In this document: one piece after another, positions 46,220 to 54,613 of the stretch
Layout: each line of letters begins with the position of its first letter
How positions within the stretch are numbered: position 1 is the stretch's first letter
Assembly (NCBI GenBank): GCA_963760985.1
Contig: CAVXFM010000016.1
Location: 434,001 to 498,000 of the forward strand
Source: JACRDG01 sp963760985
GTDB taxonomy: Bacteria; Desulfobacterota; Desulfomonilia; Desulfomonilales; Desulfomonilaceae
Length of the DNA stretch: 64,000 nucleotides
Reading direction: 5' to 3'
Position numbers and translations under genes: made by a program
Notes under the pieces: generated by a model
What the model was told of the DNA's origin: nothing
Databases searched by the model: none
Seen by the model: the letters and a program-made list of their open reading frames with translations, nothing else

Positions 46220-46381
46220 CAGTTGCCGAAAACCCTGACCGAACGGTCCGTGGTTTCGAGAGGTGGCAGACAGCCCTTGAACGAAGATTCGACGGCTCTG
46301 CCACGTTCGCAGTGAAGCGGGACCGCCCCGCCGGATGCAAAAGGAGCGTCCAAGGGACACCACTGTCCGCGACGAGTATAA
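46220..46381 (+). repeat. Dispersed repeat family A, copy 3
   Basis: Contains CCCTGACCGAA, AGAGGTGGC, TTGAACGAAGATTCGACGGC and GAAGCGGGA blocks shared with copies at 1-125 and 13306-13466. It occupies most of the 288-base gap between convergent genes. Confidence 0.6.
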
Positions 46382-46476
46382 GTGGCCAGCAACCAAAGGT
46401 GTCACTGACCGCAGTGGCCGGAGAACCCACGTCATATGCTGATGCGCGGCTACACTCATTCCCACTGAGGAGCCCT

Positions 46477-48222
46477 TTAATACCGGAGCAACAGGAATAT
46501 CGAAGCAAGGATCAGGCCGAAAATCGTGATGGGCGCGGCCTCTTTGAGATACTGGATGAAGGTGATTTTATGACCCGCCTTCTCCGCGATGCCGGTGGTG
46601 ACCACATTCGCGGATGCACCGATAATCGTGCCGTTGCCCCCGAAACAAGCCCCGAGAGCCAGTGCCCACCAGAGGACTCCCGTGTCTGCGCCTGGAATGG
46701 TTTTGCCAAGAAATGCAGTTACCGGAAGCATGGTTGCAGTAAACGGAATGTTATCCACGATAGCCGAGGCGATCCCCGCTACCCACAAGATGATGAGAAC
46801 GGCCATCGTGAGGTTTCCGTCACAAACATGGAGTATCCAGTCGGCAATGGTCTGGAGGATTCCGGTCTGTTCCGCTCCCCCCACCACGATGAAAAGCATG
46901 ATAAAAAATACCAGGGACGGCCATTCGATTTCGTGTTCCAACATCTCGACGATGTCCATCCTGTTGAGCAAGATTATCAGCGCGGAGCCGAACAGGGCGG
47001 CCACGCTCACCTCCATGTGAAATACCCCGTGGAGAATGAACAGGACGATCACACCCAAAAGCACTGAACCCCCCACGGTCAAGACGCGGTAATTGGTGAT
47101 GGGGTATTCTTCCTTCAGGAAGGACACCATCTTGGCCACGTCGTCGACCTTGGCCCGGCGGTAGTCTTTTCCGTAAAGCACTTTGTTATAGGCGATCTGC
47201 GCGATCAGGACGACGATCACCACCGGTGTCAAATTCATGACGAAGTCGTTGAAGGTGATCCCTGCGTAGGAACCTATCATGATGTTGGGCGGGTCCCCGA
47301 TCAGCGTCGCAGTGCCGCCGAAATTTGACGCCACGATTTCCGGCATGAGGAAGACAAAGGGTGACACCCCGAGCACCACCGCGATCTCCATGGTGACCGG
47401 CGTGAGAAGAAGCATGGTGGTCACATTATCGAGAAACGCACTCAAAATAGCGGTGACAATGCAAAGTACCGTGGAAAGGAGAAAAATCTTCCCCTTCGCG
47501 ATGGCAAAGGACTTGTACGCCAGCCACTGGAAAATCCCGGATGCCTTGAGGAAACCCCTACAATGATCATCATGCCCATCAAAAGAAAGATCACGTTCCA
47601 GTCGACCGAGTGAAGAGCCTGTTCATAGGTCAAAATCTTGTACAGCGTCGCTGAAGGTTCCAAAGGTATGGGTGATTGCCAGAATAAGCGTAGCTCCGAG
47701 CAAAGCCGCGAGAGTGCGGTGGAGGATCTCGAAGGCTATGAGGACGTACACCGCGACGAACACGACCAGCGCAATCCAGAATGCCGGTCCCTGAATTCTC
47801 TGCAGGGACACGGCACAGGTGGCGATGAAACGTTGCGCTCCTTCTTTATCCAAGCCCTCAGCATGGACCTTGCCGAGCAGAACCATCGGGGAGGGCTTGA
47901 AGTTCGGCCTCGTAACCTTCACAGACCATGTCCCGTCCTTGATTCTTTCCACCGGGGCCGGGATTTCTATCCTGAACAGACCGTTGTTACCCGTAGACAG
48001 TCCCCTGTGCCCTTCGGGCCCATGGACTGTCTTGATATAGGGTCTCCCATTGAGATAAGGGAGCACACGCGCATCCGACAGAGGGCTGCCTGCGGAGTCG
48101 AGGACCTTGCCTTGAACGAGCAGAACTGCGGTGGAGGAATGAGCATCCGCACACCAGCAGTTCTCCCCTACGAGAAAGACAGCACATACTGCCCCGATCA
48201 AAATCCAGTGGTAAAACCTCAT
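46477..48222 (-). CDS. ArsB/NhaD-type ion transporter with an exported N-terminal domain (two frameshifts)
   Basis: About 582 residues from 48222, behind AGAGGA. A signal peptide (YHWILIGAVCAVFLVGENC) precedes a carboxypeptidase-regulatory-like beta domain (AVLLVQGKVLDSAGSPLSDA ... LFRIEIPAPV). The transporter follows: HRTLAALLGATLILAITHTFG, VDWNVIFLLMGMMIIVGV, AFLDNVTTMLLLTPVT, NFGGTATLIGDPPNIMIG and IASAIVDNIPFTATMLPV are hallmarks of the IT superfamily (arsenite, dicarboxylate, NhaD Na+/H+). Breaks are at GTAC (47640) and a T-run near 47552. The ion transported is unknown. Confidence 0.82.
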
Positions 48223-48532
48223 GAGCGAGTCCTCTCTTTCGCACACCAGAAAACGACGTTGGCCATGGCAGTCAATCCTAAAATCACTCAGATAGAACGA
48301 GTTGCGCTCCTGTCTTCTGCACGAGCAAAGACCGTGCATTCGCGTGGTTGCCTCCGGGTCCTGACGGTCTCTTCCTACTCCCACGTACACATTCGGGTAC
48401 AGGGGAGATGGCCGTCCGGCATGAGTCGTGAGCGTCCCGCAGCGAGCCGGGAAAATAGGCAAGAAAGACTATCTTCGTGCTCTTGGCTTTCTTCTGCTAC
48501 TCGATGAATGGCCGGTCCTGGCCCTTTGTCCT
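48223..48532. other. Intergenic interval
   Basis: 310 bases between two leftward genes, with no supported gene, repeat copy or strong hairpin seen. Confidence 0.3.
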
Positions 48533-48967
48533 TCATGAACCCCTGCGTTTCAGGAGTTCCCTGTTTGCCGCTCTCAGGATTTTCTCCTGATGATTCCGCT
48601 TCTTCTGCTTCGCTGTGTCGATTTTCAGGACAAGCTCATCCATATCCCAGGGTTGCGTGACGAGATCGAATGCGCCCTTTTTCATCCCTTCAATGGCAGT
48701 ATGGACGGTGTCTTCACCCGTGAGGATGATCACCTCGACCAACGGATGATTCTGTTTGATTCTTCGGAGAGTCTCGATACATTGATGTCCCGGTTTTTGC
48801 AGCGCGAGCAACGCGACGTCAATGAACGGCTCTCTATCGAGTTGTGCCAATGCGTCTTCCGGGGTCGCGACAATAGAGAGGTGTACGTTTCTCTGAGACA
48901 AGCCGGTCCCCAATTCTCGAGCGTGAGACTGTTCTTCATCGACCAACAAGACCTTAACGCCGATCAT
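48533..48967 (-). CDS. Receiver-like protein lacking the phospho-acceptor Asp
   Basis: 144 residues, ATG behind AAGGA. The receiver fold is clear: KVLLVDEEQSHARELGTGLS (acidic pair Asp10/Glu11), VEVIILTGEDTVHTAIEGM and KKGAFDLVTQPWDMDELV. The phospho-acceptor Asp that follows LL is replaced by Ala55 (DVALLALQKPG) and the conserved Lys of the KP motif by Gln. It is therefore a pseudo-receiver. The C-terminal 30 residues form a basic helix. It is upstream, with respect to transcription, of nothing close, and 419 bases from the sigma-54 activator. Confidence 0.8.
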   Translation of the reverse strand: MIGVKVLLVDEEQSHARELGTGLSQRNVHLSIVATPEDALAQLDREPFIDVALLALQKPGHQCIETLRRIKQNHPLVEVIILTGEDTVHTAIEGMKKGAFDLVTQPWDMDELVLKIDTAKQKKRNHQEKILRAANRELLKRRGS

Positions 48968-49386
48968 CGGGGTTCCTTTTCAAGGCGATAACGGACCAGC
49001 AGGCTGTTGCGTAACGCAATGCTTTCCCGACAACGTGCCACGACGGGGTCGTTTCCGACGATGTTGGGCAGCGCTCTCCAAGAAAAACTCATTATATCAA
49101 CGGCACGCAGAGTGCTTGTGGCCGGAAGGACAGCGTTCCTTTGCCGGCTACCATGTCCATCTCAGGCGCATTTGCTAGCGATTTTCATGCCAACGCGGAC
49201 GTGTCCGGTTTGTGGCGGTGTAATATTCAAGAAAACAGTGGGTTATCGCGAGGTGAGACGTGCGGAATGGACGTTGTTCCACGGAGTGCTGACCGGATGT
49301 GTAGTAGATATCCGACGCTATAGGCAAAACGGGTACGGTTATCGGGTCTCCAGGCGTGGGGCCGCGTCAGATAATTGCAACATCTG
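48968..49386. other. Intergenic interval
   Basis: 419 bases between two leftward genes with no supported gene. I did not find a convincing sigma-54 -12/-24 pair. Confidence 0.35.
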
Positions 49387-51222
49387 TCACGTGCGAGTCA
49401 GATTATCGCCCTTGAGGCCGAACTGTCTGATAAAACGGTGGATAGAGTCTCGAGATATCCCCAGGAGCCGGGCCGCTTCTTTCCTGCTGCCCTCGCAACG
49501 CCTCAGCGCCTCGACCACCAATGACGCGGTGACTTGGTTGTTGATATCGCGAAGCGTGCCTTCTGCAGGAAATCGGATTTTCAGGTACCAATCTTCGTAG
49601 CTCCCTTGAGGCAGCGACAAGGCCAGCCGGAAACGACCGCGACCGGAGAGCATGAGTGATCGTTCGAGCACGTTGCGCAGTTCTCTGATGTTTCCCGGCC
49701 AATGATAGCGACTGAGCGCAGCCAAGTCTGATGGTGCAAGGACGGGTATCTCGGAAAGTTGCATCTCCACCGCAAGCCTTCTCATGAGCTCCTCAACAAT
49801 GAGCGGAATGTCTGCGATGCGCTCGCGAAGAGGAGGAACTTCGATGGGAAAGACACTGAGCCGGTAGAAGAGTGGTTGCAGGAATCGCTTTCCCGCGACC
49901 TCTTCTTCCAGGTTCCGATGGGTAGCGGCAATAAGTCGGGCATCCACATGGACGCCCTTTTCTCCGCCCACGCGCATGAATGATTTCGTGTCCAGAAACG
50001 TGAGAAGCTTAGATTGGAGAGCCACGGGAAGCTCCCCGATTTCGTTCAAGAGGAGCGTACCCCCTTCGGCAAGTTCCAGCAACCCCCTTTTCCGGCCACG
50101 CGCGCCGGTGAAGGCCCCCTGCTCGTGTCCAAAAAGCTCGGATTCTGCCAGCTCCGGGGCGATCGCCGCACAGTTCACGGCAAAAAAGGGGCCGTCCACT
50201 CTTCGGGAATGGTTGTGAATCCAGCGCGCCAGATAGTCCTTTCCGCTCCCGCTTTCCCCGAGAAGCAGGATAATGCTGTCTGTGGAAGCTGCAAAAAACG
50301 CCTTATTCAGCGTGTCTCGCATTTCCTCCGAAGGATAATTCGTGGCAATGGCAGACGCTTCCAGGTGAACCTTTCGTCGTTCGGTGATATTTCGCGAAAT
50401 GCCACAGATTCCGACCACCTCTCCGTCTCCGCTCTGGAGCGGGACTCTAATATCGTGGAATGTCAGGTACACCCCGCACGTGGGACGGGTGTGTTCTTCC
50501 TCAACGGACTCGCCTTCCAATACGCGGCGCTCCCATTCCCGGATTTGTTTGGCGGCTTCTGCACCGTACACCTCTTCGGCTGTACGCCCGATGATTTCCG
50601 ACGCGCTCATGCCGAGCAGACTCTCCATGGCGGGGTTGATATAGGTGAATCGGAGCGAACGATCTTTCATGAATATGCAATCAGGCGCGCTCTCGACCAA
50701 AGCGCGAAACCGCTCCTCACTGCGCCGCATGGCTTCTTCTGCCTGCTTGCGAGTCGTCTCATCGCTATACACAGTGACTAGCTCCCCTGAGGGTAGCTTG
50801 TACACAAAATGGTCTCTCCATCCCTCAAGCCTGTCATCTTTGTATTTGGTCACAGGGTGATCGATGGGCTCCCCTGTATGTAGGACCCTTTTCAACACGT
50901 CCACGAGGCCGAATTCTTTGATGGCCGGAAAAATTGCGGTGATGCTCTTGCCGACCACTTCTTGTTTCGCGATCCTTTCCATTCTTTCTGCGGCCCTGTT
51001 GAGATCGACCAGGAGGAAATCCTTCCCGTTTTCTTCCGGTCTATAGATGCTCACCCCATTGCTCATGTATTCAAACAGAGCCTTGTATCGTGTTTCGGTT
51101 TGTCTGAGTTCAAGTTCGCGTTGCTTTGCCTGAGCAAGCGCCGCTTCCAGCTCTGCTATTCTTTGCTGTGCCTGGGCTGGGGTCATAGGATGGCCGTCTT
51201 GGTTCTGTGTGTGGTCTTTCAT
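49387..51222 (-). CDS. Sigma-54-dependent transcriptional activator with two PAS domains
   Basis: 611 residues. A short coiled coil (residues 14-45) leads to two PAS domains (about 46-165, TRYKALFEYMSNGVSIYRPE; about 168-285, SERFRALVESAPDCIFMKD). The AAA+ domain follows: Walker A GESGSGKD, the sigma-54-contact loop GAFTGA, Walker B GGTLLLNEIGEL, and R-finger region PLFYRLSVFPIEVPPLRER. A Fis-type helix-turn-helix ends the protein (SRKEAARLLGISRDSIHRFI). It activates RpoN promoters in response to a PAS-sensed cue; the target operon is unknown. Confidence 0.92.
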   Translation of the reverse strand: MKDHTQNQDGHPMTPAQAQQRIAELEAALAQAKQRELELRQTETRYKALFEYMSNGVSIYRPEENGKDFLLVDLNRAAERMERIAKQEVVGKSITAIFPAIKEFGLVDVLKRVLHTGEPIDHPVTKYKDDRLEGWRDHFVYKLPSGELVTVYSDETTRKQAEEAMRRSEERFRALVESAPDCIFMKDRSLRFTYINPAMESLLGMSASEIIGRTAEEVYGAEAAKQIREWERRVLEGESVEEEHTRPTCGVYLTFHDIRVPLQSGDGEVVGICGISRNITERRKVHLEASAIATNYPSEEMRDTLNKAFFAASTDSIILLLGESGSGKDYLARWIHNHSRRVDGPFFAVNCAAIAPELAESELFGHEQGAFTGARGRKRGLLELAEGGTLLLNEIGELPVALQSKLLTFLDTKSFMRVGGEKGVHVDARLIAATHRNLEEEVAGKRFLQPLFYRLSVFPIEVPPLRERIADIPLIVEELMRRLAVEMQLSEIPVLAPSDLAALSRYHWPGNIRELRNVLERSLMLSGRGRFRLALSLPQGSYEDWYLKIRFPAEGTLRDINNQVTASLVVEALRRCEGSRKEAARLLGISRDSIHRFIRQFGLKGDNLTRT

Positions 51223-51565
51223 CGGAGGTGTCCCCCGGTATGAACGGAAAATACCGAAATGCTCATGTTCCTCCAGGCGCAGGGCAAAGACTCGGCGTCT
51301 GACTCACGAGGGACATGACTGAGCGCGCACGGTCCTGCAGGATTCTCCAGAGGTAGAAGAGCGCACTGCCCATGTAGCGTCAGCTCAGGCAGTTCCGAGT
51401 CAGGAGCCTGTTGCCCATCGGTGGCTGCCCCACGATTTGCAGCACAGGCTGGCAGGAGAAATCTCACCCCGTGGGACTCTTCAAGGCCTGCCCATGAGAC
51501 CGAGACGGGGGTAAGACACCCCAGGAGCGCGCTTGTCGCGACGAGCCGGGTTCTGCAACAGACTT

Positions 51566-52147
51566 CTAAGGGGTTAATTGCGCTGCACGGGTCAGCAAGG
51601 CAACGACCTCTGAATGCCCTCGTGAAGAGGCCCACGCGCGTGCAGTCCTTCCGGAAGCGTCTTTCGCGTGGATGTCAACTCCCCAGTCCAAAAGCAGCGC
51701 AACCACTTGTGTATGCCCTTCGGCTGCCGCCAGTATCAGGGCTGTGGCACCGCTATGGTCGGCAATCTCGGACTGGGGATTTTGTTCGAGCAGGAAAATG
51801 ATCACTGCCTCGTGGCCGCGATGACACGCTCTCATGAGCGCGGTCCAACCCAACGCGTCGACCGCATCAATGTCGGCCCCATACTTGAGGAGAAGGTCAG
51901 CCACCTCCAGGTTTCCCTGACGGCATGACTTCATCAAGGCCGTGGCACCATATTCGTCGCTTTCTTCCGTGTCCGCACCGTGCTCCAGCAGAACCCGCAC
52001 CGCTCCTTTAAAGCCCAGTGCCGATGCCCACATCAACGCGGACCACCCCAGACCGTCACGCGCGTGGAGGTCCGCGTCCGTGCTCAGGAGCATCCGTAGT
52101 TTGGCCAGATCATCCGACTTGACTGCGTCGATGAGTGATTCTTCCAT
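51566..52147 (-). CDS. Ankyrin-repeat protein
   Basis: 193 residues from 52147, with GGAGAT ten bases upstream. Five to six consecutive ankyrin repeats fill the protein (LHARDGLGWSALMWASALGF, EESDEYGATALMKSCRQGNL, DAVDALGWTALMRACHRGHE, EIADHSGATALILAAAEGHT, HAKDASGRTARAWASSRGHS). There is no signal peptide, so it is a cytosolic interaction protein. Partner unknown. Confidence 0.9.
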   Translation of the reverse strand: MEESLIDAVKSDDLAKLRMLLSTDADLHARDGLGWSALMWASALGFKGAVRVLLEHGADTEESDEYGATALMKSCRQGNLEVADLLLKYGADIDAVDALGWTALMRACHRGHEAVIIFLLEQNPQSEIADHSGATALILAAAEGHTQVVALLLDWGVDIHAKDASGRTARAWASSRGHSEVVALLTRAAQLTP

Positions 52148-52765
52148 GTCGCAGCATCTCCGATGCGGTTGATCTCGGGCACTGTCAAGCGAACAAGGGT
52201 TTGATGCGAGCATAGCAGGTCATGGCGTGAACCGCAAAAGATATCGGCTTGCCGCGAGCGCAGTGGGGATTCGGTTTCGTCAGGTAAGTCAGTCTTCTGA
52301 CTCACTTGCAGAGACGTGCGCGAAAGTGCAGTAACAGAGCGGCTCTTGTCTGTTGTGGAAAAATTACCCACGCCAAGCATACGTATCATCGGGAACTCTA
52401 CGGACGCAAAGGGGTCATCAGTTACAAGATTCTCGCGTGGCTTCTGAGCAAGGCCTCGTAAGAATGAATGCCGCGCATTGGTGACTGAGGATGAACATAA
52501 GCAAGCAAAGAGCAGCTTTGCAATCAAAGTTTTTCAAATTTCTCGTGAAGGAAGATGCGTCAACTACCGCTCTTGTGCCGATTGGCACTTTCACGAAAAG
52601 AGAGAGCAACCGAGCTCCGAAAAAAGGGGGATATACAGACAGTGATCAACGTCTCAAACAAACCGGTTTAGTCTTCTTAAAATCAGACATTCACCTCACA
52701 CATGAATCCTTCGCCTCATTCCGGGGCCCTGCTCCAAAAATTGCGAAAAAACAGGAGAAAGAATA
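52148..52765. other. Intergenic interval between divergent genes
   Basis: 618 bases with no supported gene. The end holds ACAGGAGAAAG, the ribosome site of the HtrA gene. A stress-type promoter would be expected but no clear boxes were identified. Confidence 0.35.
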
Positions 52766-54205
52766 ATGACCCAAGATTATCGTGTTAAATCTGCAATTTC
52801 CGTGCTGTTGGCGGTCGTGGTAGCGCTTGTCATCTGCTCTCCCATTCCTGCCGCGGCTGATCCGTTGTCGGTCATCAAGGATCTGGACCAAGCGTACGTT
52901 CAAATTGCCAAGAAGGTTGCGCCTACGGTCGTGCGCGTCAGTTCCACGAAGACTACTACGGCCACTTCGGAAGAAGGCATGGAACCGTTCATGAAGGAGT
53001 TCCCGTTTTTTCCTTTCGGCGAACAAATGCCCAAACAATTTCACCACCCTCGCTCGGTTGAGACGTTACTGGGGTCAGGATTCATCGTGTCTTCGGATGG
53101 TCTGATTCTCACCAACAACCACGTGGTGAAGGACATGCAGAAGATCACCGTGACCCTCCCGGGAAAGCGCGAATATAAGGCCAAGTTGATCGGCGCGGAT
53201 CCGGAGAGCGACATTGCTCTGATAAAGATTAACGCGAAGGACCTGCCGACGATTACATGGGGTGATTCTGCCAAGCTGAATGTGGGGGAGATCGTGGTTG
53301 CAATTGGCAATCCGTTCGGCTTGAGTGGTACGGTCACCAGCGGCATCGTCAGCGCGACAGGGCGGACGAACGTGGGAATTATCGGGTACGAGGATTTCAT
53401 ACAGACCGACGCGCCGATTAATCCGGGGAACTCTGGCGGACCTCTGGTCAACATTGAGGGCCAGGTCATCGGGGTCAATACGGCAATTGCGAGCAAGAGT
53501 GGCGGTTACATGGGCATAGGATTCGCCATACCTTCCAATTCCGTAAGGCTCGTGATGGATCAACTGCTCAAGTACGGGAAGGTGGAGCGGGGTCTTTTGG
53601 GAGTGAACATCCAGGATCTTAACGAAAACTTGGCCAAATCCTTCGGAAGGACCGATACGAACGGTGCATTGGTCTCGCAAGTCGTACCTGACGGTCCTGC
53701 ACAAAAGGCGGGAATCAAGACGGGAGACATCATCCTGGATTTCAACGGGCATGCAGTTCGTGGAGCTGCGCAGCTGAAGAATCTTGTGGGACAGACCAAG
53801 CCTGGTACCACTGCGAAATTGAATGTGTACCGAGATAAGAAGACCACTGAGCTCAACGTCACCATAGGGGAACGCACCGCCAAAGCGCTTGCGGCAGCCG
53901 GCTCTCCGGCTGGGGAAACCTCCACGGAACTCGGCCTCACCGTAGAGAAGGTTCCCTCGGCGATGGCCTCGAAAATGCATTTGAAACACGGTGAAGGCTT
54001 ACTGATCAAGAACGTGAACCCCAACGGCCAGGGGGCTGCAATAGGTCTCAGGCCCGGGGACGTAATCCTGCAAGTCGACAACAAGGCGGTCAACGAGGTA
54101 GGTCAGTTTAACAAAGAAGTAGCAGCAGCCAAGAAGAACGGAATCATACGCTTCAGAATCCAGCGGGGTTCGGCAACGATCTTCCTGGCGGAAAGCCTTC
54201 GGTAA
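52766..54205 (+). CDS. degP: Periplasmic serine endoprotease DegP/HtrA
   Basis: 479 residues. A signal peptide (VLLAVVVALVICSPIPAAA) precedes a trypsin-like domain with His119 (ILTNNHVV), Asp149 (SDIALIKI) and Ser223 (NPGNSGGPL). Two PDZ domains follow (about 270-360, GLLGVNIQDLNENLAKSFG; about 385-475, ELGLTVEKVPSAMASKM). It should degrade or refold misfolded envelope proteins as an oligomer. It is the first of three envelope quality-control genes here (HtrA, M16 peptidase, HtpX). A strong hairpin follows. Confidence 0.93.
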   Translation: MTQDYRVKSAISVLLAVVVALVICSPIPAAADPLSVIKDLDQAYVQIAKKVAPTVVRVSSTKTTTATSEEGMEPFMKEFPFFPFGEQMPKQFHHPRSVETLLGSGFIVSSDGLILTNNHVVKDMQKITVTLPGKREYKAKLIGADPESDIALIKINAKDLPTITWGDSAKLNVGEIVVAIGNPFGLSGTVTSGIVSATGRTNVGIIGYEDFIQTDAPINPGNSGGPLVNIEGQVIGVNTAIASKSGGYMGIGFAIPSNSVRLVMDQLLKYGKVERGLLGVNIQDLNENLAKSFGRTDTNGALVSQVVPDGPAQKAGIKTGDIILDFNGHAVRGAAQLKNLVGQTKPGTTAKLNVYRDKKTTELNVTIGERTAKALAAAGSPAGETSTELGLTVEKVPSAMASKMHLKHGEGLLIKNVNPNGQGAAIGLRPGDVILQVDNKAVNEVGQFNKEVAAAKKNGIIRFRIQRGSATIFLAESLR

Positions 54206-54215
54206 GGGATTCACT

Positions 54216-54255
54216 GAAGCGCACCGAGAGAAATTCTTATTCTCGGCTGCGCTTC
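54216..54255 (+). terminator. Hairpin after degP
   Basis: GAAGCGCACCGAGA pairs with TCTCGGCTGCGCTTC (one bulged C), ten bases after the stop. A second inverted repeat with 14-bp arms, GCAACAGGTGAATC (54367-54380) and GATTCACCTGTTGC (54399-54412), lies further down the 400-base gap. Confidence 0.65.
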
Positions 54256-54613
54256 GGTTACCATCGACCAAGAGCGCATCATACCCATATGGTGTCGCAC
54301 AAACCGAAATACGTCGTAGCATGCTGTTGTGGCTATTGCCAACGGCGTTCAATATGATATCTCGACGCAACAGGTGAATCTCAGATGTCAGTCACTGCGA
54401 TTCACCTGTTGCACGTTGTAATGGCGATTGAGAGCCACAAACCTTAACCCGGTGTGCGTTGATTCAGGTCGGTACTGGCAGACATGACAAGCGTCCTACT
54501 TGCTTCTCCGCACAGGGGCATTACGATGTGCCGAGCAGTGGTGGTCGCCGAAATTTTGGTGCAAAACATTCATTGTTGCGGCAATGAGCATGTTCGTGCG
54601 AAAGGAGACACAC

